Source: an uncultured Myxococcales bacterium (GTDB lineage Bacteria > Myxococcota_A > UBA9042 > CAIXZC01). Taken from it: a stretch of 64,000 nt of DNA. The stretch is from NCBI GenBank assembly GCA_903895725.1, contig CAITUV010000043.1, positions 199,298 through 263,297 of the forward strand, given 5' to 3'. The notes below the pieces were generated by a model. That model saw only the letters and a program-made list of their open reading frames with translations, was not told the origin of the DNA and did no database searches. Below are positions 32,591 through 40,166 of this stretch, piece by piece; position 1 is the stretch's first letter; each line of letters starts with the position of its first letter. A program made the position numbers and the translations under genes.

Positions 32591-33712
32591 TCAGGCCATG
32601 CGCTCGGCGTAGTCCAGCGCGATGTCGACATAGAGCTGCGCCGCGGCGTAGACCTCGTTGAGGTCGATGGACTCGGTGGGGGTGTGGGCCCTCTCGAGGA
32701 ACCCGGGGCCGATCAGGATGGGCTTGACGCCCGCGGCCCAGAGGATGTTGGCGTCGGAGTGGCTTCTGAAGCTCGTCGGGACGAAGGGGAGGCCGTGCTG
32801 GGCGTATACTTTCTTGAGCGTCTCGACGAGCGGGCCCTTTTCGGGAAGCTTGTACCCGGCGTGGATCGTGTTGAACTGAATGCCCAGCTCGGAGCTGGGC
32901 GAGGCATCCTGCTCCTTGGCGAGAAGCTCTTCGAGCTCGGCCGTGATTTCGCCCATGGGAGCACCGGCCGGAAGGTGCATGTCGACCCAAGCCTCGCAGA
33001 AGTCGGGGACCGCAAACCCAGACCGTGAGCTGGCGAGGTCCCGGATATTGTAGACGGGCTCGTGCGGGCTCTTGTCAAGGTGGGCCGCATACTTGAGGAG
33101 CAGCTTGAGCATGGGGGTGACCGCGTTGCGTCCGAGCTTGGCCATGGAGGCATGGACCCGGCGGCCGCCGGTGGTGAGCTGCATCTCGAGATACCCGTAG
33201 TGGCTCAGGCACGGCTCGAGGTGGGTCGGCTCGCCCACGATGGCACCGGTGAAATCGAACTCCCGAACCAGGCGGCTGGCACCGTCCCCTTCCTCCTCCT
33301 CTCCCACGACCATGGCGAGAGCGACGGGGAGGTTGGTGTACCCGGCCTCCCAGAGGGTCATGTAGGCCTCGATCATGGCGGCGCACCCGCCCTTCATGTC
33401 TGCCGTTCCCAGGCCGAATGCCTCGTCCTCCTCCTGGCGGAAGAAGTACTGTTCGAGGTCATAGGCGAGGACGGTATCGACGTGACCGACGAGCACGAGG
33501 TCGGCCTTGACGTCGTCGGGCTCGACCACGAGGTTGTCGCGGTCTTCGTCGACCGACTGGCGCACGGCCGGCAGGCCATGCCGCTTCAGATACCCCTGGA
33601 GAAAGGAGATGAGGTCTTCCTCTTTTCCGGTGGGACTGTAGATGTCCACCATCTTGCGCAGCAGCTGCCGGAGTCTCTGGGGCTGAATCGTCGGGCGTTC
33701 CGAAGCGGGCAT
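32591..33712 (-). CDS. M20-family metallopeptidase/deacylase (ArgE/DapE type)
   Basis: The product is 373 residues from ATG 33712 (GGGAGG seven bases ahead). The zinc-site motifs of the M20 family are present in order: GHVDTV (His, Asp), GTADMKGG (bridging Asp), the EEEEGDG glutamates, GEPTH (ligand Glu/Asp region) and RSHSDANIL near the end with the last histidine. A dimerisation domain is inserted in the middle (about 175-285). Family members cleave amide bonds of N-acyl amino acids or peptides. The exact substrate cannot be read; ArgE, DapE and LysK-type roles are all possible. Downstream of a GNAT acetyltransferase with 58 bases between, probably one operon. Confidence 0.82.
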   Translation of the reverse strand: MPASERPTIQPQRLRQLLRKMVDIYSPTGKEEDLISFLQGYLKRHGLPAVRQSVDEDRDNLVVEPDDVKADLVLVGHVDTVLAYDLEQYFFRQEEDEAFGLGTADMKGGCAAMIEAYMTLWEAGYTNLPVALAMVVGEEEEGDGASRLVREFDFTGAIVGEPTHLEPCLSHYGYLEMQLTTGGRRVHASMAKLGRNAVTPMLKLLLKYAAHLDKSPHEPVYNIRDLASSRSGFAVPDFCEAWVDMHLPAGAPMGEITAELEELLAKEQDASPSSELGIQFNTIHAGYKLPEKGPLVETLKKVYAQHGLPFVPTSFRSHSDANILWAAGVKPILIGPGFLERAHTPTESIDLNEVYAAAQLYVDIALDYAERMA

Positions 33713-33770
33713 GTCGAACCTCCCTGTCCCCTGCGGCCCCATGTCCGCGGCTTCACGAACGAAGCCGCCA

Positions 33771-34313
33771 CTAGGGCTCCTTGGGGTGTTTCCTCTCGTA
33801 GCGGCGCCGGGCATCGTCGACGTTCATGGTGAGGAAGACGTGCTCCTGCGCGTTGTTGAACCCCATCTTGCGGAAGAAGCGCAGGGCGGGGATGTTGTCC
33901 ATTTCCGTATCCACCATGATGATTCGAGCACCCTTCTCGAGCATGAGCTCGTGGAACCGACGGAACAGGCGGGCGGCAACGCCGAACCTCTGGAACTTGG
34001 GTTCCACGCCGAGCCACACCAGGTATCCGTAGGTCCAGGACGAACGGTTCTTCTCGATGACGGTCCCCAGGGCGAACCCGGCAAGCTCCTCGTCGACCTC
34101 GGCAACGAGGCAGGTGTCGGTATCGGTCTGGTAGAGGTTGACCACCTCGAATTCGTCCCATGTCCGGTAGAGGTTCGGGACGGAGTTGGCGGTGAAGAGC
34201 TTCTCTCCGAGGTGGAACACCTTGTGGACGTCGTCGAGCTCCATGGCACGGACTTCGACGATATGCTTCTTTCCCTTGCCGTTCAGAAGTTGTGAGTCTT
34301 CGGACGATTGCAT
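33771..34313 (-). CDS. GNAT-family N-acetyltransferase
   Basis: The product is 180 residues. The GNAT fold is readable: N-terminal strand (IVEVRAMELDDV), central strands (SSWTYGYLVWLGV), then the acetyl-CoA loop KFQRFGVAARLF in the place of the Q/RxxGxG/A motif, and RFFRKMGFNNAQEHVFL closing the fold. It would transfer an acetyl group to an amine. Next to an M20 deacylase, it could act on the same N-acyl amino-acid or peptide pool, which is inference. Confidence 0.8.
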   Translation of the reverse strand: MQSSEDSQLLNGKGKKHIVEVRAMELDDVHKVFHLGEKLFTANSVPNLYRTWDEFEVVNLYQTDTDTCLVAEVDEELAGFALGTVIEKNRSSWTYGYLVWLGVEPKFQRFGVAARLFRRFHELMLEKGARIIMVDTEMDNIPALRFFRKMGFNNAQEHVFLTMNVDDARRRYERKHPKEP

Positions 34314-34390
34314 GGCGAGCCGGTCTCCTCATCGATGCGACCTGTCGGGGATGATATGCACTCGGACCGGAGTGTCAAGCGGCCTCTGGG

Positions 34391-36109
34391 CTAGTGGAGC
34401 AGGAAGACCAGCTTGACGGTCTCGCCCTGGCGCACGAGCTCGACCTCGATGCGGTCGGTGCCGTCCGGAAGGAGCGTGCCGGCAGCCAGTCTGGCCGGGG
34501 AATCCAGGGGAGTTTCATTGACTCGCGTCACCCGATCGTTGTTGCGGAATCCTGCCGCAGCGTAGAGGCTCGTGGGACGCATCCCGAAGACCTTGAAGCC
34601 GTCGATCTTCCCCTCGGTCATGTGCGGCACGATTCGTGCCTCCCGGCCCAGGAATTCCGGGTGGTCGATGACTTCGAGCAGAGGCGCTCTCTCAACCTTG
34701 TACGTGCCCGCAGTCTTGGTTTGAACAATCCACTCAGCGAATGGGCGGGCGGGTTGCCAGGAGGGGGCCTGAGCCTCCTCAGTAGAGTTGGGATCGGAGG
34801 CCGGGCCGTCGGTCGAGAGGCCGTTCGGCATTCCGGGTGGAGGTGGACCCAGGCCGTCGAAAGCACTGCAGTCCGGCGGATCGACCCAGGATCGTGTCAG
34901 CGAGTCGAGGTTCTCGGGGCAGACCTCGAGAACCGCCTCGAACAGCGACATCGTGGGATCCCCATCGCTCGTCGAGCACCAGGGGGCAGCGGCCGGAGCG
35001 CAGGTCCAGAACGGGCAGTGGAATTCGAATTCCAGTGTGAAGCGGATCCCGGTCTGTCCCGGCATCGGCTCCGGAACCGTCAGGCGAGCGTCCTTCATAC
35101 AGGGGGTTGCAGCGGAGAGCTCGGCCAGATGGTCGGCAAAGGCCTTGTCCGGGGCGAGGCCGCTTAGCTCCACATGGCCTGGACGACCTTCGACTACCGG
35201 CTGGACGTCGATGCGGATCACCTCGAGGTGGGGCCGAATGGCGCCGGCGCCATCGCCTTTTCCGGGGCAGAGGCGCAGCTGAAGGTCCCTGGATGCAAAC
35301 GTTTCCCGGAACGCAAATGCGATGTAGCACAGGGTTTCGGAAGCCGTGGGCGTGACCGTCGGGAGCGTGTCCGGGGCTTCCGGGCAGGCCGCCCGCAGCC
35401 GATTGCGAAGCTCTTTCAATTCATCGATCTCGCCCTTCTCTAGCTGCTCCGTGATCTCCTCGATCACTTGCACTTGAGGCGCCTTCGACTCTGGAATTCC
35501 CCTCAACGTGGAGAGGGTCATCCGTAGACGACTGGAAGCCTGCACCCGGCTCGAGAGCTCGAGCTCCTCGATAAGTACTACCCCGTCGTGCTCGACGGCC
35601 CGCAGCAGCCCGGGCAGGCGCTTCCAATCTGCCTGCTTTCCAACTTTGCCATCGGCGGCGGCCCGGGCCAGGAACCGCGACGCTCCCGGTACCAGGGGCA
35701 TCAGTTTGCCCGGTGCATCGTCGGTCCCCGGAGCCTGTCCGTCCTCGTCGAACCGCAGCAGGTCTGAGTCCTCCGGGGAGCCCGTGTCGGGAGCGGAGAC
35801 CTCGAAGGGAAGCATGTCGGACAGGGGGCCTGGAATCCGGTCCAGCACGAGGCGGCGCAGGTCGGTGTTGCCCGAAGCAAGCTCGATCTGCCGGACCGAA
35901 ACTTCAATCGCCTCCCATCGACGGCAGCGCTCGACGGCCTCGAGCACTTCCATTCCCGTCGACACGTCCTTCGTGCCGAGCAGCGGTCGGCAAGCTTCCT
36001 TCAGGCGGTCCGTGGCGGGCGTCGGGGCTCGGCGGCTACCATCCTGGTCATCCTGGGGGGCCATGCCTGACAAAGTCAGGAATGCGAGTCCGAGTAGCAA
36101 GACGAGCAT
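34391..36109 (-). CDS. Exported protein with C-terminal GspC-type PDZ domain
   Basis: The product is 572 residues with GGAGG ten bases before ATG 36109. An N-terminal signal/anchor (about 1-18) is followed by a long, mostly helical and proline-rich region, then cysteine-containing segments (CPFWTCAPAAAPWC). The last ~100 residues, ARIVPHMTEGKIDGFKVFG through SLYAAAGFRNNDRVTRVN to IEVELVRQ, match the C-terminal HR/PDZ part of GspC, the type II secretion inner-membrane component. The N-terminal GspC layout is absent and no other gsp gene is nearby. It may be an orphan, PDZ-carrying periplasmic protein. Confidence 0.65.
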   Translation of the reverse strand: MLVLLLGLAFLTLSGMAPQDDQDGSRRAPTPATDRLKEACRPLLGTKDVSTGMEVLEAVERCRRWEAIEVSVRQIELASGNTDLRRLVLDRIPGPLSDMLPFEVSAPDTGSPEDSDLLRFDEDGQAPGTDDAPGKLMPLVPGASRFLARAAADGKVGKQADWKRLPGLLRAVEHDGVVLIEELELSSRVQASSRLRMTLSTLRGIPESKAPQVQVIEEITEQLEKGEIDELKELRNRLRAACPEAPDTLPTVTPTASETLCYIAFAFRETFASRDLQLRLCPGKGDGAGAIRPHLEVIRIDVQPVVEGRPGHVELSGLAPDKAFADHLAELSAATPCMKDARLTVPEPMPGQTGIRFTLEFEFHCPFWTCAPAAAPWCSTSDGDPTMSLFEAVLEVCPENLDSLTRSWVDPPDCSAFDGLGPPPPGMPNGLSTDGPASDPNSTEEAQAPSWQPARPFAEWIVQTKTAGTYKVERAPLLEVIDHPEFLGREARIVPHMTEGKIDGFKVFGMRPTSLYAAAGFRNNDRVTRVNETPLDSPARLAAGTLLPDGTDRIEVELVRQGETVKLVFLLH

Positions 36110-36308
36110 CTATCTACCTCCACGGCCAGGAGCTGCTGCATCTGGTGGGGACCGAAGCTCTGGCCTGCGAGGGAGCCTAACACGGTGCCGCTCTACCTGT
36201 ACAGGGCACTCGGTCCGCGGTCCGTACCCGCGGCGTGCCGCACCGACGAATCGCTGGATTTCTCGGGTAGCGGGATGTATGGTGCCAGGTGCAAAGGGGG
36301 ATCCGACG

Positions 36309-36686
36309 ATGCCTCGAGCGGGGCTCCATCTGGTTTCTGCCTGTCTTCTCGTCTGCGTGGTCCTGGCGACCATGGGGGCGTTTGCGGTGCCGCAGGCACC
36401 GGGGCAGCAAGGGAGTCCCGAGTCTTCGTTTGTCGTGCCCCCCGCGACTCCGGGGGACCTCCAGGCCCCGGACTGGAGGCGCTGCCAGGTGCGTCTCCTG
36501 GGCCGACTTCGCAACGGAATGGACCTCCTCGTGGCAGACGTGATGCGGCTTCGGCAGCGGCTTCGGCTGTCCAGCATGGAATGTCCGGAGGAGCATCCCT
36601 GCTCCCAGTCACTCCTGGGAGTCATGATCAGTCATCTGCGAATGGGGAATTCTGATTCCGATCACGCCTCTCGTGTCGTTTCCTGA
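36309..36686 (+). CDS. Small exported protein of unknown function
   Basis: The product is 125 residues. ATG 36309 has GGGGG nine bases upstream; the frame is open much further but without signals. Residues 1-25 are a signal peptide (ACLLVCVVLATMGAFA). The mature part carries four cysteines (CQVRLL, CPEEHPCSQ) and is helical. No family recognised. It faces away from the GspC-like gene and is followed by a 44-residue membrane protein gene. Confidence 0.5.
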   Translation: MPRAGLHLVSACLLVCVVLATMGAFAVPQAPGQQGSPESSFVVPPATPGDLQAPDWRRCQVRLLGRLRNGMDLLVADVMRLRQRLRLSSMECPEEHPCSQSLLGVMISHLRMGNSDSDHASRVVS

Positions 36687-36749
36687 CCTGCATTTCCGGA
36701 CGATTGGAGCCGCTGCCTGCGTGCAGCCCGAAATGGAGAGGAGAAAGGA

Positions 36750-36884
36750 ATGAGCCCAGATCTCAAGATGACCATCGTGGTGGTTGCCGTGTTCGTGATT
36801 TTCGCGCTGGTAGCCCCGATCATTGCAATGAAGGGGAAGAAGGGGAAGTCGAATTCGGACGACAAGGGGGCCGGGCAGAAGTAG
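36750..36884 (+). CDS. Small one-TM membrane protein
   Basis: A 44-residue ORF with GGAGAGGAGAAAGGA directly ahead of ATG 36750. A single hydrophobic helix (about residues 8-26: TIVVVAVFVIFALVAPIIA) is followed by a lysine-rich tail (KGKKGKSNSDDKGAGQK). It lies 63 bases after the exported protein gene. Function unknown. The strong ribosome site and clean helix make it a credible gene. Confidence 0.55.
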   Translation: MSPDLKMTIVVVAVFVIFALVAPIIAMKGKKGKSNSDDKGAGQK

Positions 36885-36964
36885 TGCCCCTGTTTTCCCG
36901 CTCGGCCGGACCTGTGGTGTTCGGGGGTCTGGACCGGCGGGCCGTTGAGCTCACGCGTTTTCGC

Positions 36965-36992
36965 TTGCCTTTCCTGCCGTACGCGCTATATT
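36965..36992 (+). promoter_or_regulatory. Promoter of tRNA-Thr
   Basis: TTGCCT (36965-36970), 16 bases, then TATATT (36987-36992). Transcription would start near 37000, about 40 bases before the mature tRNA 5' end. Confidence 0.55.
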
Positions 36993-37041
36993 CCGGCCCG
37001 TTTCGGCATTGGACGGGTGCTTGACACCCGCCTGCCGCTTT

Positions 37042-37114
37042 GCCAACGTAGCTCAGTCGGTAGAGCAGCTGATTCGTAATCAGCAGGTCCGGGGTTCAAG
37101 TCCCCGCGTTGGCT
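37042..37114 (+). tRNA. tRNA-Thr(CGT)
   Basis: A complete cloverleaf of 73 bases. The acceptor arms GCCAACG and CGTTGGC pair perfectly, with D-arm GCTC/GAGC, anticodon loop TTCGTAA with anticodon CGT, and T-arm CGGGG/CCCCG around TTCAAGT. The discriminator is T and CCA is not encoded. It reads ACG codons. Its 3' half is the integration target of the element that follows, and remains intact because the element carries a replacement copy of that half. Confidence 0.95.
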
Positions 37115-37115
37115 C
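37071..37115 (+). repeat. Left attachment repeat (attL) in tRNA-Thr
   Basis: A 45-base stretch from the anticodon arm to one base past the tRNA, starting GATTCGTAATCAGCAGGTCC. It recurs at 40088-40132 with a single mismatch (G to A at repeat position 30). The pair brackets a tyrosine integrase and cargo, the classic layout of a tRNA-targeted integrated element. Confidence 0.9.
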
Positions 37116-37140
37116 TTGTGTTTATGCGGGTGTGAGCGAT

Positions 37141-37185
37141 GTGACCGGGTGGCGCGGAATCGTCCGGTCACAGGATGGTCACAGG
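37141..37185 (+). promoter_or_regulatory. Putative integrase arm-type sites, left end
   Basis: CCGGTCACAG at 37164-37173 and the variant ATGGTCACAG at 37175-37184 are exactly 11 bp apart. An inverted copy GTGACCGG sits at 37141-37148. The same box is present three times at 11-bp spacing at the other end of the element (39946-39977). Repeated boxes inside both ends of a tyrosine-integrase element fit arm-type binding sites for integrase or its accessory factor. Confidence 0.55.
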
Positions 37186-37299
37186 AACGGGGGATTCCGT
37201 TTGTCTCTCGTCTTGCCATGCTGCACTACGTGCCGCCTCCAGGCGCACTCGGGCCAGGAGGCTATGGTCGCGGTCGGAGCAGAGGGGTAGGGGAGCAGC

Positions 37300-38184
37300 A
37301 TGTCGAAAGGCACCGTTCCAAAGACGGTCTACATGGACACGGCCAACTGGAACGAACTGGCCGACGGAGCGGTGGACCCTGCCCCGTTGCTGCGCTCCGT
37401 GGACCGCGGGGAGTACGTGCCCGTTCTGTCCTACGTGCACCTCGCCGAGTTTGCTCGCAAGGCGGAGCCCCACCGTTCCAGCGTGGTAGGGCTGGCCGAG
37501 AATCTCCGACTCCGGGGCGACGTGCGATGGATCCGCTCATCCAAGCAACTGCTGCGCGCTGAGGCCGAGCGAGCATTCCTGGTCTGGCGGGGACTCGTCC
37601 CTCACGCACTCGACCCGTTCGGTGCGTCGTTCCCCGATGTGGCTGAGCACGAACTGTCATGGGAGGACAAGGCCGCCCACGTCCTTGATGGCCTGCCCTC
37701 CTACGTAGCGCTGATTGTCGGTGGGGGCGGCTCTATGTCCCTGTGGGCCTTGCGTGACGAATACCCCGGCTGGAGGAGATTGATCCGGGAGAGGCGCCGT
37801 TCTTGCCGGAGGCTCTCGGTCGCCGAAAGAAAGGCCTGGGTGGCGGATCGGTTGAAGGCCGGCGAGATGCTCATGACCCCTGCGGACATCCGACTGGTCT
37901 TGTCTGAGGAGGAACTGGCGACGTTCCGAAGAGAGGTGGACCTGTCGCTGTGTCCCGGCAACCGCGCTGTGCAGGCATTCCACCAGGGCTGGAACCTGTG
38001 CGTCGAGGGGGAGGCCTCTTCCGACCTGGAGGATGAGATCCACCTGCTTGGTGCCGTGTATTGCGATGCCCGACACGAGACGACTCATGACGCGGCTTCG
38101 CCGAACTTCCCCCCACTGCCAACCCCGGCCGCTGCCGAACAGCAGTCAGTGCGTGGCCCACCCGTCTACTCAACCCGGCAGTGA
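37300..38184 (+). CDS. PIN-like domain protein (element cargo)
   Basis: The product is 294 residues with GGGGAG before ATG 37300. It begins VYMDTANWNELADG, like the first strand of PIN-type nucleases with the metal-binding aspartate. Near residue 245-260 the acidic stretch LEDEIHLLGAVYCDARH resembles the later aspartates of that fold. The middle is helical and longer than in VapC toxins, so this is a larger PIN-like protein. Such proteins in integrated elements are often toxins or defence nucleases. No obvious antitoxin precedes it. The domain call rests on two motifs and is tentative. Confidence 0.5.
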   Translation: MSKGTVPKTVYMDTANWNELADGAVDPAPLLRSVDRGEYVPVLSYVHLAEFARKAEPHRSSVVGLAENLRLRGDVRWIRSSKQLLRAEAERAFLVWRGLVPHALDPFGASFPDVAEHELSWEDKAAHVLDGLPSYVALIVGGGGSMSLWALRDEYPGWRRLIRERRRSCRRLSVAERKAWVADRLKAGEMLMTPADIRLVLSEEELATFRREVDLSLCPGNRAVQAFHQGWNLCVEGEASSDLEDEIHLLGAVYCDARHETTHDAASPNFPPLPTPAAAEQQSVRGPPVYSTRQ

Positions 38185-38344
38185 TCGGTTACAAGAGTGA
38201 CTTCGCACTCAAGGTCTCCACTCGCTGCGCTCCGCATTGGCAGGCGGGGCCCAGTTGACGTTCACCGAGCGTACTGGTACTCATTCATGGAGCGGGCAAT
38301 GGGCTCGACCCGCCAGCAGCGCACGATGTGAGGGAGGGGACGTC

Positions 38345-38725
38345 ATGGCAATCATCAGGCGAAAGGAGACGGCAACCATTTCGCAGCGCGCCGCACAGGA
38401 AGACTACAATAGAATACTTGATTCATATTCTGCGAGAGAGCGTGGGTTGGGTCAGGTGGAGTGCGAAAATGTACTCATCAAGCACGGCGCAAGCGATGAA
38501 CAGGCCAAAAATGGCGCTTATGTCTATCTGCATCACGACGGAAACTCATTACGAACAAGAACCGGCAGCCGACGTGAATACGATCGCCTTCTGGAATCAA
38601 TTGATGCAAGGAATAAGAAACCAAAAGAATGTATCGAATTCCTAAAGTCAAAGGGTTTTACGTATAGGCAAGCCCAGACCGCCGTGTATCAGTATCGCCG
38701 TCGGGAAGGACTGATCGGTACTTGA
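38345..38725 (+). CDS. Unknown duplicated-domain protein, AT-richer (element cargo)
   Basis: The product is 126 residues with GGGAGGGG before ATG 38345. It is clearly less GC-rich than its surroundings, suggesting separate origin. The chain is a tandem duplication: DYNRILDSYSARERG ... ENVLIKHGASDEQAKNGAYVYLHHDG aligns with EYDRLLESIDARNKK ... EFLKSKGFTYRQAQTAVYQYRRREG. Each half looks like a three-helix unit ending in a basic helix, which could bind DNA. It might be an excisionase- or regulator-like factor of the element, which is inference. No family recognised. Confidence 0.55.
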   Translation: MAIIRRKETATISQRAAQEDYNRILDSYSARERGLGQVECENVLIKHGASDEQAKNGAYVYLHHDGNSLRTRTGSRREYDRLLESIDARNKKPKECIEFLKSKGFTYRQAQTAVYQYRRREGLIGT

Positions 38726-38779
38726 GTGTCACCTTGACTGGGTCGGGCATCCTGGCCACTGAAGCTCCGAAGCATGATC

Positions 38780-39928
38780 TCACCTTCCCCTCCCCATCTC
38801 CACCACATCCGCTGCCCTCGCATCCAGCGCCTTGCGCAGGTCATCGAGCCCCAGGGGTGCATAGTGCCGTTCCGTGACCCGGATGTCGGAATGGCGCAGG
38901 AGGCGTGAGGCGACGTGGATGCCGGCGCGGCGGGCGACGTGGAGGCCGAAGGTGCGGCGCAGGTCGTGGATATGCACGTCCGGGATCTCGGCGGCCTTCT
39001 GGAGCGCGGCCCACGGCTTTTTGAGGTCGGCACGGGGCTTCTTGTCGGTGCGGCCGGCAATAACGAAGGGGCCGAAGTGGTCCAGGTTGTCGAGCACGGC
39101 GACAGTCGAGGGGGCAAGAGGGAGGACCTGAGGCTTGCCGGCCTTGGTGCTCGGAATGCGCCAGGTGGCGGCGTCCAGGTTGAAATCCTCCCACCGGGCA
39201 TGGAGCACCTCGGAAACGCGGGCACCGGTCTCGAGCAGGATCGTGAACGCTGCCTTCACGTGCGGATCCTCGATCGCTGCGATGGCCTTGAGCACCCGCT
39301 TGAACTCGTCATCCGAAAGAACCCGGTCGCGGGGAGGGCTCTCCCGGTTCGGCTTCACCTTCATCGCAGGATTCGATTCGAGCAGGTCCTCCCGCCACGC
39401 CGCCTGGAGGCAGGCACGGACCGAAGCGAGCCAGCGGTTCGCATTGATCTTGTTCCCCTTTGCCGTGATGGACTCGAACAGCTTGCGCACATCGGCGACA
39501 GTTACCGTGTCGAGCGGCATGGTGGCCCAGCGTTCCTTGGCCATCGCCAGGTAATGCCGGTCGTTGCGGGGGTGCTTCTTGCGGCGTTCGACCTCGACCA
39601 TGTAGGTGGTCACCCAGTCGGCGAAAGAGGGCATGGAGCGGACGGCCTCACGTTCCGCCAGGGGGTCACCGCCGCTCACGACGTCCCCCGTGATCTTCCG
39701 GGCCATCGCTTTCGCCGCGTCCGGGGTGAGGGGGCCGTAGTCACCAAGCTTGATCCGGCGCCGGCGGCTTTCCGGGCCGTAGTTCAGGAAGAAGGATTTC
39801 CGGCCGGAAGCATAGACAGTCACGCCGAAGCCGCTCACCTCGGAGTCGTAGTAGCGAACCCTGTCCACGTCGGTCGGCAATTCCAGGGAATCCAGTGTCC
39901 GCTTGGTCAGTTTCAGCTTCTTCTGCAT
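38780..39928 (-). CDS. int: Tyrosine integrase of the tRNA-Thr element (P4 type)
   Basis: The product is 382 residues with GAGGAG upstream of ATG 39928. The N-terminal ~85 residues (VRYYDSEVSGFGVTVYASGRKSF, then RIKLGDYGPLTPDAAKAMA) are the DUF4102-like arm-binding domain of P4-type integrases. A SAM-like core-binding domain follows. The catalytic domain has ETGARVSEVLHARWED (Arg), HDLRRTFGLHVA (His, Arg), RHSDIRVTERHYAPL (His and nucleophile Tyr). Both the repeat at 40088 and the CCGGTCACAG boxes lie just upstream of its start. It should catalyse integration into the tRNA-Thr 3' end. Confidence 0.93.
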   Translation of the reverse strand: MQKKLKLTKRTLDSLELPTDVDRVRYYDSEVSGFGVTVYASGRKSFFLNYGPESRRRRIKLGDYGPLTPDAAKAMARKITGDVVSGGDPLAEREAVRSMPSFADWVTTYMVEVERRKKHPRNDRHYLAMAKERWATMPLDTVTVADVRKLFESITAKGNKINANRWLASVRACLQAAWREDLLESNPAMKVKPNRESPPRDRVLSDDEFKRVLKAIAAIEDPHVKAAFTILLETGARVSEVLHARWEDFNLDAATWRIPSTKAGKPQVLPLAPSTVAVLDNLDHFGPFVIAGRTDKKPRADLKKPWAALQKAAEIPDVHIHDLRRTFGLHVARRAGIHVASRLLRHSDIRVTERHYAPLGLDDLRKALDARAADVVEMGRGR

Positions 39929-39945
39929 GGTCTCCTCGCTCGGTT

Positions 39946-39977
39946 CCGGTCACAGTCCGGTCACAGCCCGGTCACAG
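39946..39977 (+). promoter_or_regulatory. Three arm-type boxes at 11-bp period, right end
   Basis: CCGGTCACAG occurs at 39946-39955, 39957-39966 and 39968-39977, exactly one helical turn apart. They lie just upstream of the integrase start. The left end has matching copies. Besides integrase or Xis binding, they may repress int, since they overlap its likely promoter. Confidence 0.6.
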
Positions 39978-40087
39978 GAATTGACCAACTCAGCCCACCT
40001 GTCAATCAACACCAAAATAGCATCAGGGCCAGGAATAGCAAGGGTTTTCGCGACAGTGGCGCATCAGCCGCCAACACCGCAAACCGC

Positions 40088-40132
40088 GATTCGTAATCAG
40101 CAGGTCCGGGGTTCAAATCCCCGCGTTGGCTC
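40088..40132 (+). repeat. Right attachment repeat (attR)
   Basis: A 45-base copy of the tRNA-Thr 3' half with one mismatch to the left copy. The tRNA 5' half is absent here, so this is not a tRNA gene. It marks the right boundary of an element of about 3.0 kb (37071-40132). Confidence 0.9.
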
Positions 40133-40166
40133 CAGGAAATATGCCTATGTGCAACGGATTGTGGGC

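Larger units (their letters stand above)
37071..40132. mobile_element. Compact integrated element in tRNA-Thr(CGT)
   Basis: Bounded by the 45-bp direct repeat and containing three genes: PIN-like protein, duplicated-domain protein and P4-type integrase. There are no replication, conjugation or capsid genes, so it is a minimal integrated element or satellite that needs help to move. The intact integrase, near-identical repeats and arm-type boxes suggest it could still be mobile. Confidence 0.85.

Noticed and set aside
37042..37114. Possible tRNA-Arg from the CGT in the anticodon loop
   Set aside because: The CGT is the anticodon itself, not the codon. It pairs with ACG, so the tRNA is threonine.
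40088..40132. Apparent second tRNA-Thr
   Set aside because: Only the 3' half of the tRNA is present and the 5' acceptor strand and D-arm are missing. It is the attR repeat of the integrated element.
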